A stretch of DNA of 64,000 nucleotides. Source: Alphaproteobacteria bacterium (GTDB lineage Bacteria > Pseudomonadota > Alphaproteobacteria > Rhizobiales > Rhizobiaceae). The DNA lies in contig JAHJHT010000013.1 of assembly GCA_018823835.1 (NCBI GenBank), positions 904,644 through 968,643 on the forward strand, written 5' to 3'. Shown here one piece after another: positions 36,271 to 44,384 of this stretch. Position 1 is the stretch's first letter. Each line of letters starts with the position of its first letter. The position numbers and the translations under genes were made by a program. The notes under the pieces are model-generated. The model searched no databases. It was not told where the DNA came from and was given only the letters and a program-made list of their open reading frames with translations.

Positions 36271-36304
36271 AAAAGCCCCGGCGGAAACGCCGGGGCTTTT
36301 TTTT
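36271..36304. terminator. Bidirectional terminator between glnA and the minus-strand gene
   Basis: AAAAGCCCCGGCG and CGCCGGGGCTTTT form a perfect 13-bp stem with a GAAA loop, followed by a T-run on the plus strand (to 36304) and a T-run on the minus strand as well. It ends the glnBA transcript and could also stop transcription of the convergent gene at 36322. Confidence 0.95.
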
Positions 36305-36321
36305 GCGTTCGGGCCAGGCTC

Positions 36322-36990
36322 TCAGGCGGCGTCTGTCGTGGTCCAGTCGGCCACCACGGCCGGCGCATCGAGGCGCTTGCGAAAATCCTCGCGGATCTCG
36401 TTCCACGCGTAGCGGATGGAGTTCTCGACGATCTCGCGGTCGTACTTCTTGTATTCGTCGGAGATCGGCGCCCATTTGATCAATGCCTTCGGGCTCTCGG
36501 TAAAGGCGTTGCCGCCGGCCGCCACATTATCCCACAGGATGTCGTCGATCCGCGCCTCGAAGTCGGCCAGCCATTTGTCCGGCGCGTCGGGCTCGGTCAC
36601 CATCGCGGCATTGGCCTCGATGCCGGCCTTGTAGGACTCGACCGCCATCCTGCAGCGCTCGGGCGCCGGCAACGTCGAACCGGCGGTGGCATTGCCCACC
36701 ACGTGAACGGTCAGGTCGGACAGCGAAGCGGCGAAAATGTGCATGGTCGCGATGTGGATCGCATTGGCGAAGACCTCGTCCTCGAACATCTTGGGATAGC
36801 TGATGCCCATGCGTTCCTTCAGGTAGCCATAGAGCTTCTTCTGGGCGATCAGCGATGCGCGCGTGCGGGCGAACTCGAACAGCCTGTCGGCGGTGTCTAT
36901 CGGCCCGGTGTCGGCCCGGGCCGAGAAGCGCGAGGCTACGTCGGCGATCCAGCCGGCGGCTTCGGAAAACTGCGTCAGAAAGTGTTTCAT
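36322..36990 (-). CDS. Conserved protein of unknown function
   Basis: 222 residues from the ATG at 36990; a TTG three codons earlier is possible. No signal peptide. It contains a helix-rich region with KKLYGYLKERMGISYPKMF, FANAIHIATMHIFAASLSDL and a C-terminal SDEYKKYDREIVENSIRYAW. I do not recognise the family with confidence and give no function. Its position is between glnA and the DUF4212-symporter pair, on the opposite strand to both. Confidence 0.75.
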   Translation of the reverse strand: MKHFLTQFSEAAGWIADVASRFSARADTGPIDTADRLFEFARTRASLIAQKKLYGYLKERMGISYPKMFEDEVFANAIHIATMHIFAASLSDLTVHVVGNATAGSTLPAPERCRMAVESYKAGIEANAAMVTEPDAPDKWLADFEARIDDILWDNVAAGGNAFTESPKALIKWAPISDEYKKYDREIVENSIRYAWNEIREDFRKRLDAPAVVADWTTTDAA

Positions 36991-37155
36991 GCTCGTCAAT
37001 CGCCAATTTCCCCGCCGGTTGGAATGCTACGATAGAATCATTTCGGTGCCTGTCTTCTCTCTGTAATCATCAAAGCTGCGGTGATTCTCTCGCGGGAGTC
37101 CCCGTGTCAATGATGTCGGCATTCCGCTGGCATACTATTGGGGAGGGAAATCGAC

Positions 37156-37416
37156 ATGTCCAGCAACGACGCTGGCTCCAGGGAACGTCATTGGGAGAAG
37201 ACAAGAAACCTCAACACGGTCATCATGATCCTGTGGGTGGTCTTCGCCATCATCATTCCCTTTATGGCCAGCTCTCTTAATTCCATCTCTTTTCTTGGCT
37301 TTCCCTTGGGCTACTACATGTGCGTCCAGGGATCGCTTATCGCATTCGTCGCAATGATCTGGGTCCAGAACTGGCGCCAGGACGCAATTGACGACGAATT
37401 CGGCGTTGGCGACTGA
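37156..37416 (+). CDS. DUF4212 protein, small subunit of a sodium/solute symporter
   Basis: 86 residues from the ATG at 37156 with GGGAGGG at 37141-37147. Two transmembrane segments (VIMILWVVFAIIIPFMA and YYMCVQGSLIAFVAMIWVQN) and the segment GFPLGYYMCVQGS mark DUF4212. In other genomes it is always next to a sodium:solute symporter of the VC_2705 subfamily, which follows here after 11 bp. It is thought to be an accessory subunit of that transporter, possibly for short organic acids. Confidence 0.9.
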   Translation: MSSNDAGSRERHWEKTRNLNTVIMILWVVFAIIIPFMASSLNSISFLGFPLGYYMCVQGSLIAFVAMIWVQNWRQDAIDDEFGVGD

Positions 37417-37427
37417 GGGGGGCGACA

Positions 37428-39245
37428 ATGGCTACCGAAACCGCGGGCAAAGCCCGCTTCATCGACAATCTCGGAAAAGTCTATGCGCTTTATACGCTGG
37501 GCTTTCTCGCATTCTTCGCATTCATGGCGGTGCTCGAAAAAATGGGCATGGGGGCGCAGGCGATCGGCGTCGGCTTCCTGCTCTTCACCATTGCCATCTA
37601 TGCGATCATCGGCTGGCTCTCGCGCACAGCGGAAGTCGACGCCTACTACGTGGCGGGCCGCGAGGTTCCGGCACTCTATAACGGCATGGCGACCGCGGCG
37701 GACTGGATGTCCGGCGCATCCTTCGTCGCGCTGGCCGGCGGCGTCTATTTCGGCGGTTATCCGTATCTCGGATTCATCGTCGGCTGGACGGGCGGCTACG
37801 TGCTGGTCAACTCGCTGCTTGCGCCCTACCTGCGCAAGTTCGGCTGCTACACGGTGCCCGACTTCATCGGGACGCGCTACGGCGGCAACATTGCCCGCCT
37901 TTGTGCCGTCATCGTGCTGGTTGTCGCGTCGTTCACCTATGTGACGGCCCAGATCAACGCCACCGGAACGATCGCCGCGCAGACGCTCGGCATTCCGTTC
38001 GAACTCGGCGTCTGGCTCGGCCTGCTCGGCATCTTCATCTGCTCGATGCTCGGCGGCATGCGCGGCGTGACCTGGACTCAGGTGGCGCAGTACATCGTGC
38101 TGATCATCGCCTACCTGGTGCCGATCATCTGGATGTCCAACAAGCAGGGTTTCGGCATCATTCCGCACTTCTCCTACGGCGACGCAGTGCAGCGCATTGC
38201 AGAGCTGGAGGCGCAGTACGGGCTGAAGCCGGCACTTGAGGCAATTCCGGGCGTATCCGTCCTCACCACGCCGGCCAACGCGCCTGCGGGTCAGGGCTGG
38301 GCAATGGTCTCGCTCGCCATCTGCATGATGGCAGGCACCGCCTCGCTGCCGCATATCCTGATGCGGTACTTCACCACGCCTTCCGTCCGCTCGGCTCGCC
38401 GTTCGGTCGGCTGGTCGCTTACCTTCATCTTCCTGCTCTACTTCTCGGCGCCGGCCCTGGCCACGCTGACGAAGCTGCAGCTTCTGGATCCGACGCTGGC
38501 GACTTCGGTCATCGGCAAGGCTTTCGAGGACGTTTCAAACCTCGAATGGGTGAAGCACTGGTCTTCGGTGGGCATGCTCGCCGTGGCCGACCAGAACGGC
38601 GACGGCATCGTTCAGCTGAACGAGTTCTTCATGCGGCCCGACATCGTCGTGCTCGCCACACCAGAAATCGCAGGCTTGCCCTACGTGATTTCCGGCCTCG
38701 TGGCTGCTGGTGGCCTTGCTGCCGCCATGTCGACCGCAGACGGACTGCTGCTCGCCATCGCCAATGCGCTGTCGCATGATCTCTACTACAAGATCATCGA
38801 TCCGAAGGCCGACACACGCCGCCGCCTGACCGTGGCTCGCGTGCTTCTGCTCTTCATCGGTGCAGCAGGCGCACTGGTCGCATCGCTGAAACTGACGGGA
38901 ATTCTAGGTGCCGTGGCATGGGCGTTCGACTTTGCCTGTTCCGGCCTGTTCTTCCCGCTGGTACTCGGCGTGTGGTGGAAACGAGCCAACTCGGCCGGCG
39001 CCGTTGCCGGCATGATCGGCGGTTTCGTCGTCGGTTCGTGGTACCTCTACATGGTCTACAACGGCCTGATGGACCCATGGTTCGGCATCGACCACATCCG
39101 CTTCGGCATCATCGGCATGCCGGTCAGCCTGGTCTGCATGGTAGTCGTCAGCCTGCTCACCCCTGCCCCGAGCAAGGAAGTGCAGGACATGGTGGACGAG
39201 GTTCGTATCCCCACGGGTGCGACTATCCTTGGCACCGGCCACTAA
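37428..39245 (+). CDS. Sodium:solute symporter family protein (VC_2705 type)
   Basis: 605 residues with about 13 transmembrane segments of the solute:sodium symporter (LeuT-like) fold: YYVAGREVPALYNGMATAAD near residue 76, and GTASLPHILMRYFTTPSVR. It lies in one unit with DUF4212. The loop at residues 388-399 (DQNGDGIVQLNE) is a complete 12-residue EF-hand calcium loop, located between transmembrane segments in an insert of about 60 residues (roughly 360-415). This could confer calcium regulation. Substrate most likely a small carboxylate such as acetate by relation to ActP, but this is inferred. A strong terminator follows. Confidence 0.92.
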   Translation: MATETAGKARFIDNLGKVYALYTLGFLAFFAFMAVLEKMGMGAQAIGVGFLLFTIAIYAIIGWLSRTAEVDAYYVAGREVPALYNGMATAADWMSGASFVALAGGVYFGGYPYLGFIVGWTGGYVLVNSLLAPYLRKFGCYTVPDFIGTRYGGNIARLCAVIVLVVASFTYVTAQINATGTIAAQTLGIPFELGVWLGLLGIFICSMLGGMRGVTWTQVAQYIVLIIAYLVPIIWMSNKQGFGIIPHFSYGDAVQRIAELEAQYGLKPALEAIPGVSVLTTPANAPAGQGWAMVSLAICMMAGTASLPHILMRYFTTPSVRSARRSVGWSLTFIFLLYFSAPALATLTKLQLLDPTLATSVIGKAFEDVSNLEWVKHWSSVGMLAVADQNGDGIVQLNEFFMRPDIVVLATPEIAGLPYVISGLVAAGGLAAAMSTADGLLLAIANALSHDLYYKIIDPKADTRRRLTVARVLLLFIGAAGALVASLKLTGILGAVAWAFDFACSGLFFPLVLGVWWKRANSAGAVAGMIGGFVVGSWYLYMVYNGLMDPWFGIDHIRFGIIGMPVSLVCMVVVSLLTPAPSKEVQDMVDEVRIPTGATILGTGH

Positions 39246-39263
39246 CAGTCTATAAAGCAATGA

Positions 39264-39295
39264 GAGGGCGGGACCTGGTCCCGCCCTCCTTTTTT
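39264..39295 (+). terminator. Rho-independent terminator of the symporter unit
   Basis: GAGGGCGGGAC / GTCCCGCCCTC with a 3-base loop and six T residues. It ends only 14 bp before the TTG start of the next gene, so that gene is probably transcribed by readthrough or starts within the terminator area. Confidence 0.9.
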
Positions 39296-39309
39296 GGAGA
39301 CTGCATCCG

Positions 39310-39660
39310 TTGGAAGACCTGATCTTCATCCACCCCTTGTGGGTAATCGTGCTGGACTACGTGCTCGGCGTCATCATGTGGACGCTCATCGGTCGCGCCG
39401 CGATGTCGATCTTCCTGCCCGAGGATTCCGAGTTCTTCTTCATGCGGTTCTTCGTCTTCGCGACGAACCCGCTGATGCGGCTCTTCGGGCCGATCACCCC
39501 GAGCTTCCTGATCGAACCGCTCCGGCCACTCTTCGTCGCCTGGTTCTTCTACATGTTCCGCTTTTACGCGATGCCCTGGCTGCTGGGCTACAGCGTCATG
39601 GGCATGCTGTCATTTCCGCTGGAAAGCGACATCGCGCAGTTCCTCTACCAGGTCTTCTGA
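39310..39660 (+). CDS. Small membrane protein, distantly YggT-like
   Basis: 116 residues starting with a TTG at 39310 and GGAG about 10 bases before. About three transmembrane segments (WVIVLDYVLGVIMWTLIG; MRFFVFATNPLMRLFGPI; VAWFFYMFRFYAMPWLL). The segment NPLMRLFGPITPSFLIEPL recalls the YggT family but similarity is weak. It sits directly behind the symporter terminator, an unusual arrangement. Function unknown. Confidence 0.65.
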   Translation: MEDLIFIHPLWVIVLDYVLGVIMWTLIGRAAMSIFLPEDSEFFFMRFFVFATNPLMRLFGPITPSFLIEPLRPLFVAWFFYMFRFYAMPWLLGYSVMGMLSFPLESDIAQFLYQVF

Positions 39661-39704
39661 CCGCTGCGGCCCCGCAGGCGGCACGACCAGCCTCGTCCCG
39701 ATAC

Positions 39705-39744
39705 AAAAGAAGGCCCGGCGCTCTGATCGAGCACCGGGCCTTTT
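39705..39744. terminator. Bidirectional terminator between convergent genes
   Basis: AAAAG-A-GGCCCGG and CCGGGCCTTTT pair with internal GCTC/GAGC extension, giving a long stem with A-run on the left and T-run on the right. It lies between the small membrane protein gene (plus, ends 39660) and glnII (minus, ends 39767) and can serve both. Confidence 0.9.
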
Positions 39745-39766
39745 GACTGGCCGGTCGGCCGAATCG

Positions 39767-40813
39767 TCAGGCTGCTGCCGAAACCTTCGATGCGGCGCCG
39801 GTAGGCACCTCCGAAATGGTCTTCAGGATCTGCGAGGCGATCTGGTAGGGGTCGCCCTGCGAGTTCGGACGACGATCCTCGAGATAGCCCTTGTAGTCGT
39901 TCCTGGCAAAGCTGTGCGGCACGCGGATCGAGGCACCGCGATCGGCCACGCCGTAGCTGAACCTGTTCCAGGGCGCGGTCTCGTGCTTGCCGGTCAGGCG
40001 CTTGTCGTTGTCCGGACCATAGACGGCGATGTGGTCGTGCAGGTTCTTGTCGAAGGCTGCCATCAGCGCCTCGAAATAGGCCTTGCCGCCGACTTCGCGC
40101 ATGTAGGTCGTCGAGAAGTTGGCGTGCATGCCCGAGCCGTTCCAGTCGGTGTCGCCGAGCGGCTTGCAGTGATACTCGATGTCGATGCCGTATTTTTCGG
40201 TCAGGCGCTCAAGCAGGTAGCGGGCGATCCACATCTCGTCGGCGGCCTTCTTGGAGCCCTTGCCGAAGATCTGGAATTCCCACTGGCCCTTGGCCACCTC
40301 GGCGTTGATGCCTTCGTGGTTGATGCCGGCGTCGAGGCAGAGGTCGAGATGCTCCTCGACGATCTTGCGGGCGACGTCGCCGACCTTGGCGTAGCCGACG
40401 CCGGTGTAGTACGGGCCCTGCGGCGCCGGGAAGCCGGCGGCTGGGAAGCCGAGCGGGCGGCCGTCCTTGTAGAAGAAGTACTCCTGCTCGAAACCGAACC
40501 AGGCGCCCTCGTCGTCGAGGATGGTGGCGCGCTTGTTGGAAGGATGCGGCGTCACGCCATCGGGCATCATGACCTCGCAGAGCACGATCGCGCCGTTCTT
40601 GCGCGTCGTGTCGGGCACGATGCGGACCGGCTTCAGCACGCAGTCGGAATTGCTGCCTTCGGCCTGCAGCGTCGAGCTGCCGTCGAAACCCCACAGCGGG
40701 AGTTGCTCGAGAGTCGGGAACTGATCGAATTCCTTGATCTGCGTCTTGCCACGCAGGTTCGGCACCGGCGTGTAGCCATCGAGCCAAATGTACTCAAGCT
40801 TGTACTTAGTCAT
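39767..40813 (-). CDS. glnII: Glutamine synthetase type II (eukaryotic-type)
   Basis: 348 residues from the ATG at 40813 with AGAGGAA upstream; longer upstream frame is noise. It is the octameric GSII known mainly in Rhizobiales and plants: EYIWLDGYTPVPNLRGKT, PLWGFDGSSTLQAEGSNSD, WFGFEQEYFFYKDGRPLGFP and GKHETAPWNRFSYGVADRGA. There is no adenylylation tyrosine loop as in GSI. Rhizobia use GSII as a second, Ntr-controlled glutamine synthetase. A sigma-54 promoter lies upstream on the minus strand, consistent with NtrC activation. Confidence 0.97.
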   Translation of the reverse strand: MTKYKLEYIWLDGYTPVPNLRGKTQIKEFDQFPTLEQLPLWGFDGSSTLQAEGSNSDCVLKPVRIVPDTTRKNGAIVLCEVMMPDGVTPHPSNKRATILDDEGAWFGFEQEYFFYKDGRPLGFPAAGFPAPQGPYYTGVGYAKVGDVARKIVEEHLDLCLDAGINHEGINAEVAKGQWEFQIFGKGSKKAADEMWIARYLLERLTEKYGIDIEYHCKPLGDTDWNGSGMHANFSTTYMREVGGKAYFEALMAAFDKNLHDHIAVYGPDNDKRLTGKHETAPWNRFSYGVADRGASIRVPHSFARNDYKGYLEDRRPNSQGDPYQIASQILKTISEVPTGAASKVSAAA

Positions 40814-40892
40814 CGCGTTCCTCTTGTGAGCTTGCGTCCCTGGATGAACGGAGGCCGGCACGCAGACCGGCTGTCCGTCGTGCATATTGCAA

Positions 40893-40908
40893 CGCAACAA
40901 GCATGCCA
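40893..40908 (-). promoter_or_regulatory. Sigma-54 promoter of glnII
   Basis: On the minus strand TGGCAT-N5-TTGCG matches the RpoN consensus (TGGCAC-N5-TTGCW), with GG and GC exactly 10 bases apart, about 80 bp before the glnII ATG. Upstream lies GGGTGC...GCACCC (plus 40986-41011) and a TTGCACC half-site (41015-41021), which resemble parts of an NtrC enhancer site (TGCACC-N5-GGTGCA) though not perfectly. Confidence 0.8.
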
Positions 40909-41141
40909 GTTCGCGCGCCGATCGCCGGCACGGTCCGCAATCGCGCGCTTTTTGTCGCCTTCCCGCTTCGACACGGCAGTTTCCCGGGTGCGAAACCAAT
41001 CCCGGGCACCCGCGTTGCACCTCTCAAGCCCCTTGCCGCGACAAGGCTGCAAGGACGTCTGCAACAGCTGCAATGACGTCAAACAGGCACAAGTCAAAAT
41101 CGCCTAAAAAACAGTCACTTCTTGTTTTTTTCGAATGCAGA

Positions 41142-41170
41142 TTGCGCAAATTGCGGGCAGAACCTATATT
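41142..41170 (+). promoter_or_regulatory. Sigma-70-type promoter of the DUF2735 gene
   Basis: TTGCGC and TATATT are separated by exactly 17 bases, about 50 bp before the ATG at 41221. It is a plausible housekeeping promoter by spacing, though each box departs from the perfect consensus. Confidence 0.5.
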
Positions 41171-41220
41171 GATCTTAGATTCCCGATGCTGCTCTGCAGC
41201 ATAGAAGGAGGAAGAACAAA

Positions 41221-41417
41221 TGGAGACGAACTCCAGCCGTCCGACGGCAAAGATTTTGGCTTTCCCTGCTGGCGGCCGATCAGGTTTCGCCAGGAGCAGG
41301 ACTGACATTCACTCGGCCGCCAACATTTCTGTACGCCCCGAGGAAAACCGGGTTGTCGTCGACAGCTGGTACCACGAGGCTGCGGTACGCGAAGCCGAGA
41401 CCTCGAAGGGTCACTGA
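41221..41417 (+). CDS. DUF2735 small protein
   Basis: 65 residues with a strong AGGAGGA ribosome binding site. The sequence begins METNSSRPTAKILAFPAGGR and matches DUF2735, a small, Arg/Ser-rich cytoplasmic family known in Rhizobiales and often located next to glnII, as here. Function is unknown; the recurring divergent pairing with GSII suggests a link to nitrogen control, which is inference. Confidence 0.85.
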
Positions 41418-41528
41418 GGCTTCTGTTCACCCGGCGCGCGGAATTTCGCGCGACCGTCACGCAAAGCGCCGCCTCGAACGGGGCATCTGCGCCCTCGCCT
41501 TGCGCCTTCAAGCAGCTCTGAAAACCCG

Positions 41529-42317
41529 CTAGCGGATGGCGTTGAGCAGCGCCACCGCGCCCAGCATGTCGCGCTTGCGGGCGGCGCGGCGCGCCACCTC
41601 CTCCGCGTCGTGGCCCCAGTGCTCGGCCTGCCAGTCCTCGTCCACATGGGCGGCGTTCCACGCAGCTTCGGCGTCGAGTTCGCCGAAGTCGACGGCCAGC
41701 GCCAAAAGCGCCGAGCCGGTCAGATTGGTCATCAGGTGCAGCGCGGACAGGCGCAGCGGCTCGGCACGCTGGCTGAGATGCGCGCCGATGGCGCCGATCG
41801 TCTCGCGCGGCTGCTCGACATGGATCACCCCTTCGGCCAGCACGAAGCGCGCACCGAGCTTCATGCCTGCCCAGTCGATCACCGGGTCCCAGGCATCCGC
41901 CTGACGCTGCACCAGGCTGTCCGGGTGGCCTGCGCGGTAGCACAGCAGGTCGGAGGCCGAAAAGCGCAGGATATCTTCAAGCACCGCCTGCGGGTCGGTG
42001 GCGACCCCGTCTATGGCCGTGTTGACGAGACGATAGACCGGCATGGAAGGCGGATCGATCACCTCGCCCTGTGCGGCGAACTCGTTGGCCACGAGGCCAG
42101 CAGCCTTGTCCGTCGGCAGCGCCAGCAGCGCCTTGCCCGGCGTACGCACCGGCCGGCCGTCGAGATGCACGGCAAAGGCCTCGCCATCAGGCGCCACAGC
42201 CACCTCCTTGTAGAAGCGCTTCGGCAGCGGCGTACGCATCTGGATCTGCGCCCGGCGCACCGGGTCGGGATCCGACAGCATCTTGCCTTCCTCGAGGTCG
42301 TTCAAAATGTCGCGCAT
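41529..42317 (-). CDS. ATP12-family F1 ATPase assembly chaperone
   Basis: 262 residues from the ATG at 42317, which overlaps the EamA stop by one base. ATP12 domain: PLPKRFYKEVAVAPDGEAFA at about 30-49, ALPTDKAAGLVANEFAAQGE, then the C-terminal MTNLTGSALLALAVDFGEL and AAHVDEDWQAEHWG. ATP12 chaperones hold the F1 alpha subunit for assembly of ATP synthase; this is known in mitochondria and alphaproteobacteria. It is at the end of a minus-strand run EamA-ATP12. Confidence 0.9.
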   Translation of the reverse strand: MRDILNDLEEGKMLSDPDPVRRAQIQMRTPLPKRFYKEVAVAPDGEAFAVHLDGRPVRTPGKALLALPTDKAAGLVANEFAAQGEVIDPPSMPVYRLVNTAIDGVATDPQAVLEDILRFSASDLLCYRAGHPDSLVQRQADAWDPVIDWAGMKLGARFVLAEGVIHVEQPRETIGAIGAHLSQRAEPLRLSALHLMTNLTGSALLALAVDFGELDAEAAWNAAHVDEDWQAEHWGHDAEEVARRAARKRDMLGAVALLNAIR

Positions 42318-43240
42318 CACAAGCCTATCGGGGTTGGTCGACGGGGCGATCGGTTGACCAGGACAAGCCCGGCGGCAATCAGCACCAGCGACATCAATAT
42401 AAGCAGCCCCAGCGGTTCGCCAAGGATCAGGCCGGCAAACAGCACGCCGAAGGCCGGCGTCAGGAAGGTGAAGCTGGCAAGCCCGGATGCCGGATAGTGC
42501 CGCATCAGCCAGAACCAGAGCACATAGGTGATCGCCACGATGTAGACCGACTGGAAGATCAGCGCCAAGGTGGCAACGCTGTTGGCGTCGCGGATGGCCG
42601 GCCCGGAGACCGGCAACAGCAGTGCCGCAACCACGGCAGCGACGCCAAGCTGGTAGAGCAGCAGCTTCTCGGCGCCGGCATGGGCAAGCCTGGTCCCCTT
42701 GATCACCATGATCGTCGCCGCCCAGGCAAGACCGGCCGCCAGGCTCATCATGTCGCCGGTCAGCGCCTCGGGCCCCGGCCGGCTCAGCCTATCGGAAAAG
42801 ACCAGCACCAATCCCGCGAAGGCCAGCACAAGGCCGATGAATTTGCGCAGCGAGATGGTTTCGCCGAGAAAGAAATGGCCGCCGACCAGGACCCAGAACG
42901 GCATGGAATTGACCAAAAGGGTGCTGCGTGCCGCCGAGGTATAGTCGAGCCCGACAAAGATCAGCAGGAATTCCAGGGTGAACAGCAGGCCGGCAAGCAG
43001 GCCGACCCAGAGCGTGCCGTCACGCTCGAACAGCCGTATGCCGCGCCAGCGGCACCACAGAAACACCATGCCGCCACCCACCACGGAACGGGCGAGTGTC
43101 AGGAAGACCGGGCTGTAACCGGTATTGGAGAGCTTGGCGGCAACGCCGTTGAGGCCCCATGAGAGCGTCAGGCCGATCATGACGGCTACGGCCAGCGTGT
43201 CGACCGCGTCGCGCCGCTGGACAGCGGACGCTGTGGTCAC
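42317..43240 (-). CDS. EamA/DMT-family membrane transporter
   Basis: 307 residues with ten transmembrane segments in two EamA repeats (first LAVAVMIGLTLSWGLNGVAA, second MMSLAAGLAWAATIMVIKG). The family exports amino acids, sugars, nucleobases or other metabolites; the substrate is not inferable. Its start overlaps the stop of the pseudouridine synthase (ATGA, 4 bp), and its stop touches the ATP12 start, so all three are translationally coupled. Confidence 0.92.
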   Translation of the reverse strand: MTTASAVQRRDAVDTLAVAVMIGLTLSWGLNGVAAKLSNTGYSPVFLTLARSVVGGGMVFLWCRWRGIRLFERDGTLWVGLLAGLLFTLEFLLIFVGLDYTSAARSTLLVNSMPFWVLVGGHFFLGETISLRKFIGLVLAFAGLVLVFSDRLSRPGPEALTGDMMSLAAGLAWAATIMVIKGTRLAHAGAEKLLLYQLGVAAVVAALLLPVSGPAIRDANSVATLALIFQSVYIVAITYVLWFWLMRHYPASGLASFTFLTPAFGVLFAGLILGEPLGLLILMSLVLIAAGLVLVNRSPRRPTPIGL

Positions 43241-44223
43241 CGATCGTCTCCGCTCGCCTCGTCGAAGCCGATCAGGTTCCAGCTCTGGCGCATATGGGCC
43301 GGCATCGGCGCCGTCACGTCGATTACCCCCTTGTCGGGGTGGGGAATGACGATGCGCCGGGCCAGCAGATGCAGCTTGTTCTGCATGCCGCCCGGGAAAT
43401 CCCAGTTGGTGTCGGCCTCGAAATATTTCGGGTCGCCGAGGATCGGGCAGCCGAGATAGGCGGCATGGACGCGCAGCTGGTGGGTGCGCCCGGTATAGGG
43501 CTGCATTTCCAGCCAGCTCATGGTCTGCGCGGCCTGCTCGATGATCCGGTAGTAGGAAACCGCGTGGTCGGCGCCCTTTTCGCCGTGCTTGGCAATCCGC
43601 ATGCGGTCGCCGTCGGGCGTCTGCTCCTTGATCAGCCAGGTCGAGATCTTGTCCTCGCGCTTCGGCGGCACGCCCTTGACCAGCGCCCAGTAGGTCTTGA
43701 CCGTCTCGCGCGCCCGGAATGCCTCGGCAAGCTTCATCGCCGCCAGGCGGCTGCGGGCAACCACCAGCACGCCCGAGGTGTCGCGGTCGAGCCGGTGCAC
43801 TAGGCGCGGCTTCTCGCCCTTCTTGTTGCGCCAGGCCTCCAGCATGTCATCAAGGTGGCGCACGACGCCCGAGCCGCCCTGCACGGCCAGCCCTGCCGGC
43901 TTGTTGAAGACGAACACCTTGTCGTCCTCGTAGAGCAACATCTGGCGCAGCACGTCGCCATCTTCCTGACCGCGGATCGACTTGGCCGTCAGAGGGCCGC
44001 CGGCGCCCTTCATGTCGACGTCCATCGGCGGGATGCGCACCATCATGCCGGGCTCAACGCGCGAGTCGGCTTTCACCCGGCCGCCATCGACGCGCACCTG
44101 GCCCGAGCGCAGCAGCTTCTGCAGGTGGCCGAAGCCCAGTCCGGGGAAACGCGTCTTGAACCAGCGGTCGAGCCGCATGCCCGCTTCGCCGTCCTCGACC
44201 TTGATCTGTTCTACGCCTGCCAT
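43237..44223 (-). CDS. RluA-family pseudouridine synthase
   Basis: 328 residues. An N-terminal S4 RNA-binding domain (about 14-70; RLDRWFKTRFPGLG, LLRSGQVRVDGGRVK) precedes the catalytic domain, with Asp146 in LVHRLDRDTSGVLV. It isomerises uridines in rRNA or tRNA. The RluC/RluD branch fits best because of the S4 domain and length; the exact target is not decidable. It is coupled downstream to the EamA and ATP12 genes. Confidence 0.94.
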   Translation of the reverse strand: MAGVEQIKVEDGEAGMRLDRWFKTRFPGLGFGHLQKLLRSGQVRVDGGRVKADSRVEPGMMVRIPPMDVDMKGAGGPLTAKSIRGQEDGDVLRQMLLYEDDKVFVFNKPAGLAVQGGSGVVRHLDDMLEAWRNKKGEKPRLVHRLDRDTSGVLVVARSRLAAMKLAEAFRARETVKTYWALVKGVPPKREDKISTWLIKEQTPDGDRMRIAKHGEKGADHAVSYYRIIEQAAQTMSWLEMQPYTGRTHQLRVHAAYLGCPILGDPKYFEADTNWDFPGGMQNKLHLLARRIVIPHPDKGVIDVTAPMPAHMRQSWNLIGFDEASGDDR

Positions 44224-44384
44224 CGCTCTACCGTCCGTTCAATCCGGCGCAATAGCATCCGCCAAGGCTTCTTGCGAGCCACAATGCAGGAATCAGGGCA
44301 AGGATAGACAAAAGGACGCTGGCGCAGGCTCACATCTGGAGACGCGCGCCAGCGCCTGCGGTGTGGAAAGTTGAGCAGGGCCGG

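Larger units (their letters stand above)
40814..41220. other. Intergenic region between glnII and the DUF2735 gene
   Basis: 407 bases between two divergent genes. The left part holds the glnII sigma-54 promoter and possible NtrC half-sites; the right part (41080-41220) is AT-richer and holds a sigma-70-type promoter for the DUF2735 gene. No gene is visible inside. Confidence 0.6.
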
